A DNA stretch of 64,000 bases, taken from contig NZ_LT907980.1 of NCBI RefSeq assembly GCF_900215155.1, positions 3,410,001-3,474,000 on the forward strand, given 5' to 3'. Of this stretch, positions 39,201 through 46,546 are shown piece by piece (position 1 is the stretch's first letter; every line of letters starts with the position of its first letter). Under the pieces are notes generated by a model that was not told the origin of the DNA, did not search any database, and was given only the letters and a program-made list of their open reading frames with translations. Origin of the DNA: Marinobacter sp. LV10R510-11A (GTDB lineage: Bacteria > Pseudomonadota > Gammaproteobacteria > Pseudomonadales > Oleiphilaceae). The position numbers were made by a program, and so were the translations under genes.

Positions 39201-39826
39201 TTAACGCCAATGCCGGTCGCGATGTCGCCTTGCAGGATTTTGAACGGTTTTTTGCGCCGGGTGGCGTGTTGGATACGTTCTACAAGGAGAACCTAAAACT
39301 GTTCCTGGAGGATCATCCGGAACAAGTGGGGGATGCCCGTAGAGCCGGGCTGGTACGCCGAGATGTGCTGGCGTCTCTGGGTAAGGCCGATAAAATCCGC
39401 AGTGCTTACTTCACGCGCAGTGGCACGCTGGATGTGGAGTTTTCTCTAGAGCCCCTGAACCTATCTTCCAATAAGCGCCGCAGCGTGGTGAACCTTGATG
39501 GCCAGCTGGTGGAATTCAGTCACGGCCCAAGCCAGAGTATTCCCTTGGTATGGCCCAACACCCTGAGGGACACAGTAGAAAGCCGTATTACTCTGGTTCC
39601 GGTGCAGGTAAATCGCTCGCCGCGCAGTATTTCCCAGAGTGGCCCCTGGGCGTTGTTCCGCCTGCTTGATAAAGCCGACATAACCGGTGTCAGTAGCAGC
39701 GCGGTGGATGTTCGTTTTCAGGTTGATGATGGCGACATGCGTTATCGCTTACACGCGGCAAGCAACACCAACCCATTCACTCAGGAATTGCTATCGGGCT
39801 ATCGGATTCCCCGCAGCCTGTACTGA
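36221..39826 (+). CDS. tssM: T6SS inner-membrane protein TssM (IcmF family)
   Basis: TssM spans the periplasm and bridges TssL to TssJ. The protein of about 1,200 residues has two N-terminal membrane helices (about 20-40 and 55-75), a cytoplasmic NTPase-like domain with P-loop GLEDAGKSS at 135-143, a third helix near 450-465, and a large periplasmic part with the C-terminal beta domain. The start could be ATG 36212 or 36221. AGGA at 36208-36211 gives 9-nt spacing for 36221 and none for 36212, so I prefer the latter site. It is the last gene of the visible T6SS locus. Confidence 0.94.
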   Translation: MWRKALLIGRWLLPYVRNAAPVTLVLGLIALLVATWWLGPKWEIGGEFPLAAWQMRALITLGVVLLVAMIWGTMLARRLGKVNADKAEEQQEQEDPILPMERRQQRLLDRQLAALKNNLPGRRGVYRLPWYLLMGLEDAGKSSLIQRSGQTYALTNVTRNNRADRNPFGFDWWIGDNGVLIDPDGELLSQSQGAAGDMQQRLWGHFIHWLERNRPQRPLNGVVLAVDLARLSTASEEQREAHAILLRTRLRELMEQIGSRLPVYVSFTKMDLLYGFGPFVRTLSKQEKEQALGFTFRLEGQLDNDDWLNEFSERFSEMVARLNERLPDVLASTRDSEDRAAAYSFTRQLAGMKPALETFLTSLLSADAFSTPALVRGTYFTSVVQEGVPEDAFVSAAANHYQVSGPIQPAQRTGQSANLFTQSLFPGIIYPEAGLAGDNRRVVHSRQRRMVIVAVVAVCAGAGITAGWQHYFIKNADAAASVETRVQSFIDNWQPVGYEPDTTGRNLLEPLDQLRQATLAFGDHRKQWLLISDMGLYKGHKVGPEVEASYLDMLAYQYLPALMFGVMGEMSRAPDDSPERLEHLRVLRMLYDASGRRNDIVTTYMSEYWQRAFPGRRDVQQRLMGHLGYAMAYTDLAKQAGSGDRTADMALAPFKSSVQWSQHELGRMSTPDRVYRDLEIEAGREFSQPTDLARTSGPAFSNVFVRVDQYGEPAGVHRGEGRAGQPLESAPDPLSIPALLTRDGLEKWFLRKSATVTELALVDAWVLGRRDNVDFSKADEAELQASLQNLYAEHYVNAWRTALSRVDIQKFEDLNHGVRVLESLTGGHAPLAQLLGQVRRNTRLVPAVEGDNVAARELLEQSAHFRMLQNIERQFTDLNQLTRKHEDQPSGLEQVMLVVNDLHEYMRNIQEAPDKGKAALNAARARMGLQGADPIFTLQRMAGHQPEPLNRLLSRLATESWRVLLDQAVAQLEREWYREVYQPFQQNLARNYPFNANAGRDVALQDFERFFAPGGVLDTFYKENLKLFLEDHPEQVGDARRAGLVRRDVLASLGKADKIRSAYFTRSGTLDVEFSLEPLNLSSNKRRSVVNLDGQLVEFSHGPSQSIPLVWPNTLRDTVESRITLVPVQVNRSPRSISQSGPWALFRLLDKADITGVSSSAVDVRFQVDDGDMRYRLHAASNTNPFTQELLSGYRIPRSLY

Positions 39827-39897
39827 ATAGGTCGTGTTTTAGAGACGGGGCAGCGGAGCCTGTGGCGAACTTGGATTAGGGGATAGGGGGAGAAAGA

Positions 39898-40794
39898 ATG
39901 CTGGCCAAACCCGTAGAGGTTGTTTGCAGTCTATTATTACCGGCTTTGCTACTGAGTCTGCTATTGGTGTCCCGGGCTGGCCTAGCCAGCCCGCCGCCAG
40001 TGCCCCTCGCCAACACATACCACAAAGGGGTCGCACTGGAGGATTATTGGGTTAGCGAGAAGTTTGATGGAGTGCGAGCTTACTGGGATGGCCAGAGGTT
40101 TTTATCTCGTAACGGCAATGTTTATCAGGCGCCGGATTGGTTTGTCGGGGATCTCCCCGATGTTCCACTTGATGGTGAACTTTGGATGGGTCGACAGCGT
40201 TTTGCCGAGCTTTCTGGGGCGGTGCGTAAACGAATTCCGGTGGACAGTGAATGGCGTGCTATCCAGTTTTATGTCTTCGACTTGCCGGCTCCGGCCCCGT
40301 TTCACGAGCGATACCGACAGCTGAAAACGTTGGTAGAAAACACGGATTCCCGCTATCTAACGCTTGTAGAGCAGGCCCCGGCCACCTCTCATACCGAACT
40401 GATGGTTCGTCTCAACAGGGTGGTCGCTGAAGGAAGTGAAGGGTTGATGCTAAAGCGGCTCGAAAGCCGGTATGAAGCGGGCCGTTCTGATGATCTGCTG
40501 AAGGTAAAAACCTTTGACGACGCAGAAGCCGTGGTGGTTGAGCACTTGGCTGGAAAAGGCCGACTTCAGGGGATGATGGGTGCCTTGCGGGTAGAGCTTC
40601 CGAACGGTCGCCGCTTTCGCATCGGCTCCGGGTTCAGTGATGAACTGCGCGCCCAACCACCCGCTCCGGGAACTCGCATAACCTTCAAATACTATGGCCG
40701 TACGGCGACCGGCCTGCCACGCTTCGCTAGTTTTCTGCGCGTGCGTGATGACGAGCCCGCACAGTTACGGATTCCCATGCGTGTGCTAGAGTAA
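39898..40794 (+). CDS. ligE: periplasmic ATP-dependent DNA ligase, LigE type
   Basis: The 298-residue protein starts with a signal peptide (about 1-30), then a minimal ATP-dependent DNA ligase: motif I EKFDGVR with nucleophilic Lys55, motif III FYVFDLP near 124-130, motif IV EGLMLKR at 181-187 and motif V LLKVKTF near 200-206, followed by the OB-fold domain. LigE ligases are exported enzymes of gram-negative bacteria proposed to act on extracellular or incoming DNA. Signal peptide and lack of extra domains fit this group. It begins 71 nt after tssM on the same strand but is not a T6SS core gene. Confidence 0.92.
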   Translation: MLAKPVEVVCSLLLPALLLSLLLVSRAGLASPPPVPLANTYHKGVALEDYWVSEKFDGVRAYWDGQRFLSRNGNVYQAPDWFVGDLPDVPLDGELWMGRQRFAELSGAVRKRIPVDSEWRAIQFYVFDLPAPAPFHERYRQLKTLVENTDSRYLTLVEQAPATSHTELMVRLNRVVAEGSEGLMLKRLESRYEAGRSDDLLKVKTFDDAEAVVVEHLAGKGRLQGMMGALRVELPNGRRFRIGSGFSDELRAQPPAPGTRITFKYYGRTATGLPRFASFLRVRDDEPAQLRIPMRVLE

Positions 40795-40824
40795 TTTATC
40801 AACAGCCCTCGCGGCTGTGATCAT

Positions 40825-40850
40825 AAAACGGCCTTCCCCGGCCGTTTTGA
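40825..40850. terminator. terminator after ligE
   Basis: AAAACGGCC and GGCCGTTTT are a perfect 9-bp inverted repeat with a 6-nt loop, about 30 nt after the ligE stop. The run of four T is short. A smaller hairpin (ACAGCC ... GGCTGT) lies just upstream. Confidence 0.7.
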
Positions 40851-40883
40851 AAGAACATCAGTGGTTCCCTCAGGAGATAGGCC

Positions 40884-41207
40884 ATGGATAAGCAAACAGC
40901 ACAAGGTGACTATGCCAATGTCAAAGAGGATCTTCAGGTGCTGCGCGATGATATTGCAGCACTGACCAAAACGGTCACGGAAGATCAGACGTCCCGCGTC
41001 AATAGCTTTAAAGACGAAATCAGTCGGGAAACTCGGTCAGCACTGGATCAGCTGCGCAAGCGGGGCGATGACGCACTTACGCGCGCTACGGAAGCTGGCT
41101 CGCAAACTGTAGAGAGTGTGGAGCACAAAATTGAGGAAAGGCCGTTTCTCAGTATTATTCTCATGTTCCTGGCCGGTATCATCGTGGGCAAAATGCTTGA
41201 TCGCTGA
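40884..41207 (+). CDS. DUF883/ElaB/YqjD-family membrane-anchored protein
   Basis: The 107-residue protein has a long amphipathic helix (about 1-85) and one C-terminal membrane helix (about 88-103) just before the end. This is the layout of ElaB/YqjD proteins, tail-anchored inner-membrane proteins that bind ribosomes in stationary phase in Escherichia coli. AGGAGA precedes ATG 40884. The stop TGA shares its last base with the ATG of the next gene. Confidence 0.85.
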   Translation: MDKQTAQGDYANVKEDLQVLRDDIAALTKTVTEDQTSRVNSFKDEISRETRSALDQLRKRGDDALTRATEAGSQTVESVEHKIEERPFLSIILMFLAGIIVGKMLDR

Positions 41208-41680
41208 TGCTTCCTGACTCCGCAACTATCCAAAGCACCATACGCAAGGCTGTTGCCGCAATCACCGCTGTGGTGCTGGCAATAGTGCTGCTTACTGCAC
41301 TATTGGTTACTGGCTTTTATCTGCTGGTAAGCGCAGCAACCCTGGCCCTGGCTCCTCTCGTGGGAAAGCCAGGTGCCATGGCCATAACCGGCTTTGCGTG
41401 CCTGTGCTTGTTGGTTCTATTTTTCTATCGTATGACCCGCCCTGCCAAAACCTTACGTGATACCGAGAATAGCCAGTCTGGTTCAGGTTCCGGCTCGCCC
41501 ATCGATATATTGCGTTCGCTGATTGCCCGCAACCCGTTGGAGGCGGCGGCACTGGCTTTTGCCGTTGGTGTGGCAGAGCAGAGTGATCCGAGGCTAAAAA
41601 ACCTGCTGCTCCAGGGCGGCATGGATTTGATGCGCCAGTCCGCTGATTCCACTTCCCCAAAAACCGATGAATCGAATTAG
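41207..41680 (+). CDS. YqjE/phage-holin-superfamily-like membrane protein
   Basis: The 157-residue protein has two membrane helices (about 14-40 and 50-76) and a hydrophilic C-terminus. The pairing with a DUF883 gene fits the yqjD-yqjE arrangement. The overlap with the upstream stop (TGATG) shows coupling. The family name holin refers to fold similarity only; nothing suggests a phage here. Its role is not established. Confidence 0.75.
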   Translation: MLPDSATIQSTIRKAVAAITAVVLAIVLLTALLVTGFYLLVSAATLALAPLVGKPGAMAITGFACLCLLVLFFYRMTRPAKTLRDTENSQSGSGSGSPIDILRSLIARNPLEAAALAFAVGVAEQSDPRLKNLLLQGGMDLMRQSADSTSPKTDESN

Positions 41681-42006
41681 ACGAGTGCGGCTTCGCCCCA
41701 TAAAGCTCCCGCAGAGTAACCCTTCAAACCTTTTTTATTGTTCTGGAAAACCCGTATAAGCCTGATATTGAAGGCTGCCTTTTTACGTCTCTAATTAACT
41801 TTTAAGCCCTTGATTATTAGGGCTTAGATATATAATTCTTCCAGAAAAATTAAAGAATAATGAACAGAGTGTAGTGTGGTTTTAACCCAAACTTATGCGT
41901 TTAGGCACTAGGGTAGATTCATGCAATTCAGGGCCATGAGCGATTCCGTTCAGTAACCCTAGAATGCAATGACGAATGGATTTTTAACCAGTGAGGATGA
42001 AACGCT
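41681..42006. other. AT-rich intergenic region before the broken porin
   Basis: This 326-nt stretch is visibly richer in A and T than its surroundings and contains no credible gene. It includes an 8-bp inverted repeat TAAGCCCT (41803-41810) / AGGGCTTA (41819-41826) with an 8-nt loop, followed by a run of AT. It ends with GAGGAT, a binding site for the pseudogene start. It probably holds the former porin promoter. Confidence 0.5.
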
Positions 42007-42398
42007 ATGAACTATAAAGCTCGCATTGCTTGTGCAACTGTTTTGTCTGCCAGCGTATTCGCAGCTCCGGTAAAGACGATACCAGAGCCAAGCTTAAAGG
42101 CGGTGCCCTTGTAGCGATTGGTCGTTTGCCAGTAACAGATAGTTTCGGCGTATACGCCAAAGCGGGTGCCTTCGCGGCCGCACTTGATGTGGATGCTTTT
42201 AACGAAGACGAGACCTATGACGACGTAAGCCCCGTTATCGGTGCGGGTGTCGACTTCCGCATCACAGATCATCTGACCACGTTCCTGGAGTACAATCGCT
42301 ATAACGTTGACATTGATAAAAAAGATTTCCATAACAACTTGAGCAACGACAACCCCGAGTTTGATACCGCTCAGGTTGGCTTGAAATTCCAGTTCTGA
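42007..42398 (+). pseudogene. broken outer-membrane beta-barrel (porin family) gene
   Basis: ATG 42007, preceded by GAGGAT, encodes a good signal peptide (MNYKARIACATVLSASVFAA), but that frame stops at 42112-42114 after about 35 codons. From about 42070 another frame encodes the second half of an OmpA-like beta barrel, alternating strands and ending in the outer-membrane signature VGLKFQF at 42398. The join comes right after the signal sequence, so the first several strands have been lost and the frame shifted. A full protein of this family would have around 190 residues; about 110 of the barrel remain. The terminator is intact, which suggests a recent event. Confidence 0.82.
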
Positions 42399-42418
42399 TC
42401 GATGCAGATATGACCCCT

Positions 42419-42456
42419 AAAAAAGGTGCAGAGACTGAGTCTCTGCACCTTTTTTT
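42419..42456 (+). terminator. strong terminator of the broken porin gene
   Basis: GGTGCAGAGAC (42425-42435) and GTCTCTGCACC (42439-42449) form a perfect 11-bp stem with a 3-nt loop, flanked by A-run and T-run. It follows the pseudogene stop by about 20 nt. Confidence 0.93.
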
Positions 42457-42550
42457 GTTTATCTCCTCCCCGATAGTTCGCCTGCAGCCTCTACCGATAT
42501 ACTGGTATTCTTTACGCACGCTTTTGAACAGCTGAACAGGAAGACAGCGT

Positions 42551-43333
42551 ATGTCTGGAAACGAACCTTTTGACTGGCCATCAACCCCCGCAGCCGTGTG
42601 GCGCCGCCATCGCGAGGGTCTGCGCGCAGTGCGGAGACTGGATCCGGTTCAGTGGGACTCTCTGACCGGTATTGACCGCCAGCAGCAAGCGCTTGCACGT
42701 AACACCGAGCGCTTTCTTGCAGGAAAGCCGTCAAATAATGTGCTGCTCTGGGGTGCCAGGGGAACCGGCAAGTCGTCCCTGATCAAGGCACTGTTGAATC
42801 GCTACAACGAGCAGGGGCTGAGAATTATTGAGGTAGACAAGGATGACTTGGTAAATCTGCCGGAGATTGTTGATGATCTCTGCGATCTGCCGTTTCGCTT
42901 CATCATCTTTTGTGATGACTTGTCCTTTGATGTGGGTGAATCAGGCTACAAGGCTTTGAAAAGCGTGCTTGAAGGCTCGCTGGAACTGCCGCCTGAGAAT
43001 GTTCGTGTCTATGCCACATCGAACCGCCGCCATCTGATGCCAGAATTCATGTCCGACAACCTCAAAGGTAAGGCGCAGGATGGGGAAATACACCCTGCTG
43101 AAGCGATAGAAGAGCAGGTCTCGCTGGCCGACCGTTTTGGCCTGCAGCTATCCTTTTACGCATTCTCGCAAGAGGTTTATTTGCAGGCTGTGGATGCTTT
43201 GTTTCCGGACGTCGCCGACCGGGAAAATCTGCACCGTGAAGCCATTCGGTTTGCAACCTCCAAGGGAGCCCGCAATGGTCGTACCGCGCAGCAGTTTTTT
43301 CGGCAGTTTTCCGGTGACAAAAGCCTTGGTTGA
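42551..43333 (+). CDS. DUF815-family AAA ATPase
   Basis: The 260-residue protein has a P-loop GARGTGKSS near residues 68-76, the Walker B FIIFCDDL near 117-124 and the sensor-like VYATSNRRHL near 152-161. This is the pattern of DUF815, a conserved ATPase family with no firmly assigned role. The residues around nucleotide binding are intact. It is convergent with pdsS; 34 nt separate the stops. Confidence 0.85.
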   Translation: MSGNEPFDWPSTPAAVWRRHREGLRAVRRLDPVQWDSLTGIDRQQQALARNTERFLAGKPSNNVLLWGARGTGKSSLIKALLNRYNEQGLRIIEVDKDDLVNLPEIVDDLCDLPFRFIIFCDDLSFDVGESGYKALKSVLEGSLELPPENVRVYATSNRRHLMPEFMSDNLKGKAQDGEIHPAEAIEEQVSLADRFGLQLSFYAFSQEVYLQAVDALFPDVADRENLHREAIRFATSKGARNGRTAQQFFRQFSGDKSLG

Positions 43334-43367
43334 AGCCTGCCGGCTTCACCGAGGGAATTGTTATACG

Positions 43368-45440
43368 TTAAAAATGCGCCGCCGGAACGATAACCCGAAA
43401 ACAGACACCGCCTATGCCGTTTCGGGTTTCATTTCCCGCTTCAACATGGCCGCCGTGAAAATCTGCGATCAGTTGGACAATGAGCAGGCCCTGGCCAAGG
43501 TGACCTTCTTCTCGGCCTTCCCGCACCGACACGAAAGGACTGAAGATACTGGTATCCGGATTGTCCGGTAGCGCTGAGCCTTCGTTGAATACGGACAGGC
43601 AAGTGTGTGCCTCCGTTTGTTCAAGACTGATCTGGATTCGACCCTCTTCCGGCGTGAAATCCCTAGCGTTGTCTATCAGCTTATCAAGCAGTTGCACCAT
43701 CAGCTCTGGGGAGCCAGTCAGGCTTATGCCCGACTCTGGCCCTGCGTAATCAAATTGGTGATGCTCATCTAGGGATTGGTAGGCCGCTGTTGCCTGGCCG
43801 ATCACATCGGCCAAATCGAATGCTTCCTTGTCGGCATGATCAAAGCTCTGTTCCAGCCGGGCGGCCTCGCTCATGCCATTAAGAATTTGCCGTAAGCGCT
43901 CGGTCGCTGCAGCCGCGCGCCCGATGTACTGGGAGCGCTCTTCTTCTGTTTCGCTGTGGGTGAGGTTTTCCAGCGATGAGCGCACCACGGCTACCGGGGT
44001 TTTGAGTTCATGGGACAGGCGCTGCGAAAAGCTTTCCAGATAACGATTGTAGCCATGCAGCCTGTCGGCCATCTGGGCGAAATGATTCTGCAGTTGCCCC
44101 AGCTCATCCCGGGCTTTAGAGCCTGGCAGCGTGCCGATAATCCGGCCGTCCTGGTCAATGCTGGCGCTGACCGCGCGCTGCAAACGGGCAATGCGCCAGG
44201 ACAACCAGCTTGCGTAGCCCAGCAATACCAATGTCAGGCCGATAATAATAAGCGTACTGCGGGCAATGACCGAGCCTAGAGTAGAACCGGACAGCGTAAG
44301 TAGTTGATCCAGTGATTGTTCCAGTACCAGAGTCCGGCCACCGAATACCGGCTTGGTGGTCATCATCCAGACACTGTCGTCCTCATGGCGGACGAGCCCT
44401 TCGCTTGGCAGACCGTTCATTTCGAGCTGGTTGACGCTGGCGGCAAGGGTTGCCGGCTTGGGTTGATAAAACTGCACTAGTGCCCGCAGGGCATTGAGGC
44501 TTATATGCTCAACGACCTGCAAAGGGCTGAGCGCTTCGAATTCTGGTGGTATCTGCCGGGAGGGCGTGGACTGTTCCGCGATCACCCAGCCTGCCGGCTC
44601 GATTAGCCGGGCAGTTTGTCCCTTGCTCATGCCCGGGATCAGTTGCCGCTCCAGCTCAGGTTTACGTTCGACTAAAGCCGGTAAGGGGTTTGTCGACGTT
44701 GATGTTTGCGCCGAATCTGAGTTCTCCTGCCATCGGGCGGTAAAGCCCAGGCGGCTGCCTTGCGGGGGTTTGGGCAGTTCCAGTTCAAGCTGCCAACCGT
44801 TGCCCACACTGTGCCAGTAACCGGTTACCCGATAGTCGGGCGTTTGCGCGTTTTCTGTCGTGGCGTAATCAGGGGTGTAAATGGTGGCGTACACCTTGCC
44901 GGGTGCTGGGGTGCGTACTAACCACGCAGCAGGCTGGGTATCCGGATCAAGCTTTCCGTTTGCGGGTTCCAGCCAGAGCAGGAGCCGGTCATGGGGCTGT
45001 TCGGGTGCGCCAGGATTAAAGAATACGAGCTGGCGGCCACTGATACGTATCAACAGGTACAGGTGGCGCTGGTCGGTGGCCGCTTGCCAACGCATGGTGG
45101 GTTTGCCGGTGTTTTCCGCTGGCTGATCTGAATGTTTGGCAGATTGCCAAGGCTGGAACTGTTCCCCTTCGTCGTAACCTGGCCAGTCGTCGCTGTAGCC
45201 ATCTAAATTAAGAGGATTGCTGAGGTTTTCTACATAAATAGCAGACGTTTGAGGTGCAACGATGGGAAGGCCGAGGCTAAGGTCTCCGGCTGTTTTTGCC
45301 AGCCGTTCGGCCTGATCCTGCAACTGCTGAAGAGCCTGTTGTCGCAGAGCCTGATCCAGCTCCAGCACAAACTGCAGGCCGGCCCACGGGATCAGTAGCA
45401 TTAATAGGCTAGCAACAAAGAGTTGGCGTTTGAGGGTCAT
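43368..45440 (-). CDS. pdsS: dedicated sortase system sensor histidine kinase
   Basis: The 690-residue protein has an N-terminal membrane helix (about 5-25), a large extracytoplasmic region, which opens with a CBM9-like stretch (about 70-240), a second membrane helix near 390-415, HAMP, HisKA with SHELKTPV near residue 475 and an HATPase domain. This architecture matches the histidine kinase of the proteobacterial dedicated sortase system. The downstream neighbour on the complementary strand and the sortase target 900 nt away fit that system. The regulator gene ends 3 nt upstream, so the two form one operon. Confidence 0.88.
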   Translation of the reverse strand: MTLKRQLFVASLLMLLIPWAGLQFVLELDQALRQQALQQLQDQAERLAKTAGDLSLGLPIVAPQTSAIYVENLSNPLNLDGYSDDWPGYDEGEQFQPWQSAKHSDQPAENTGKPTMRWQAATDQRHLYLLIRISGRQLVFFNPGAPEQPHDRLLLWLEPANGKLDPDTQPAAWLVRTPAPGKVYATIYTPDYATTENAQTPDYRVTGYWHSVGNGWQLELELPKPPQGSRLGFTARWQENSDSAQTSTSTNPLPALVERKPELERQLIPGMSKGQTARLIEPAGWVIAEQSTPSRQIPPEFEALSPLQVVEHISLNALRALVQFYQPKPATLAASVNQLEMNGLPSEGLVRHEDDSVWMMTTKPVFGGRTLVLEQSLDQLLTLSGSTLGSVIARSTLIIIGLTLVLLGYASWLSWRIARLQRAVSASIDQDGRIIGTLPGSKARDELGQLQNHFAQMADRLHGYNRYLESFSQRLSHELKTPVAVVRSSLENLTHSETEEERSQYIGRAAAATERLRQILNGMSEAARLEQSFDHADKEAFDLADVIGQATAAYQSLDEHHQFDYAGPESGISLTGSPELMVQLLDKLIDNARDFTPEEGRIQISLEQTEAHTCLSVFNEGSALPDNPDTSIFSPFVSVREGREEGHLGQGLLIVQLIADFHGGHVEAGNETRNGIGGVCFRVIVPAAHF

Positions 45441-45443
45441 GAA

Positions 45444-46145
45444 TCAGAGCTCACGGGCATTCCAGCGATAGCCCATGCCGTAGGCGGTCTGGATGCTGTC
45501 GAAGGTGCTGTCGAGCTGAAGGAATTTGCTGCGGATGCGTTTAATGTGGGAGGTCACAGTGTTGTCATCCAAAACCGTGCTGGCGGCTTCCATGAGTTGT
45601 TCGCGGCTGCGCACGTGGCCCGGGTGCTGAACCAATGCGTGCAGCATCCAAAATTCCGTAACGGTGAGGTCTATCGCGGTCTGATCCCAGGCCACGGTCA
45701 TGCGATCAACGTTGAGGTTGAGGCGGCCACGGCTTACTACTTCATCTGGTTTTTGCAGGGCTTCTGCCCAGGCGTCTGCCCGGCGTAGCAGGGCGGTCAC
45801 CCGTGCCAGCAGGTGTTCCATGCTCATGTCTTTGGTGACGTAGTCGTCTGCGCCCAGGCGCAGGCCGTGTACGGAATCTATGTCGCTGTCCCGGGCGGTG
45901 AGGAAGATGATGGGCAGTGTTCCGGACAGTGAGCGTAAGTATTGGCACAGGGCAAATCCGCCTTCGGGCTCATCCCCCAGTCCGACATCAATAATGGCGA
46001 GATCTGGCAGGCTCTGGCGCAGCACCTGCCAGGCGGACGATCGGTCACCGTAGGTGGATACGCGATAGCCCCGGCGTTCAAACGCGGCGCGGTAGTTGTC
46101 GCGGATGGCGGGCTCGTCCTCTATCAGGACTAGGTGTTTTTTCAT
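45444..46145 (-). CDS. pdsR: dedicated sortase system response regulator
   Basis: This 233-residue OmpR-type regulator has acidic pocket EDE at 9-11, the phospho-acceptor Asp in LAIIDVGLGDEPEGG near residue 53, Lys in YVTKDM near 106, and a winged-helix C-terminal domain. It belongs to the regulator group of the dedicated sortase system. It is divergent from the sortase target gene, with a shared upstream region of about 190 nt to ATG 46337, or 400 nt to ATG 46547. Confidence 0.88.
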   Translation of the reverse strand: MKKHLVLIEDEPAIRDNYRAAFERRGYRVSTYGDRSSAWQVLRQSLPDLAIIDVGLGDEPEGGFALCQYLRSLSGTLPIIFLTARDSDIDSVHGLRLGADDYVTKDMSMEHLLARVTALLRRADAWAEALQKPDEVVSRGRLNLNVDRMTVAWDQTAIDLTVTEFWMLHALVQHPGHVRSREQLMEAASTVLDDNTVTSHIKRIRSKFLQLDSTFDSIQTAYGMGYRWNAREL

Positions 46146-46546
46146 GTTTTGGCTGTTATCCGTGGGCGATGTGAATCTATTTAAACACGGCGGGCCCTGA
46201 TAACAAGGTTAGCTTGCGGTGTTGTCATAATTCATCATTTTTTGTGGGCGGAATGTTTGATTCTGCCACGGGAGTTCCTTTTCGGGTTGTTGAAATGGCT
46301 AGGTCTTATTGAATCGTGTAGCCAAAGGATCTTGCCATGATGTTTTCTGCCATATCGTCGAAGCACAGTGCTTTATCGTTTCTTCAGAGTCCGCCCTCCC
46401 ATGCGGCTGGGGGCCCTTCCGAAACACGCTGTGAATACTTCCCTGTACGCTCGGCTCCGCCATCCATGGCTCCGCACGGTTTCGGAAGGGCCCCCAGCCG
46501 CACGGGATGGCTCAGTGGATGTCGCGCCTTTCGTATTCGGCGCTTT
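46146..46546. other. divergent regulatory region of the sortase system
   Basis: This 401-nt stretch separates pdsR from the likely start of the sortase target. The first ~190 nt are AT-rich and presumably hold both promoters. An in-frame ATG at 46337 has AAGGAT 6 nt upstream. The next part contains stem-loop repeat copy 2 (46394-46510). Everything from 46337 to 46546 is open in the frame of the target gene. Confidence 0.6.
46394..46510 (+). repeat. dispersed stem-loop repeat, copy 2
   Basis: Arms 46402-46425 and 46479-46502 are perfectly complementary over 24 nt, and 6 of 8 further positions pair outward. The 53-nt core (46426-46478) is identical to copy 3 except for one base. The inner arm reads CCGAAAC instead of CCAAAAC, and the opposite arm has the matching change GTTTCGG. 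It is located upstream of, or within the first codons of, the sortase target gene. Confidence 0.93.

Noticed and set aside
39838..39880. Possible remnant of the stem-loop repeat after tssM (GTGTTTTAGAG ... GCGGAGCCTGTGG)
   Set aside because: Only short fragments resemble the core; no paired arms are visible, so similarity may be chance.
41207..41680. Prophage remnant because of the holin-like protein
   Set aside because: No other phage gene is nearby, and the pair DUF883 plus YqjE-like is a normal chromosomal arrangement.
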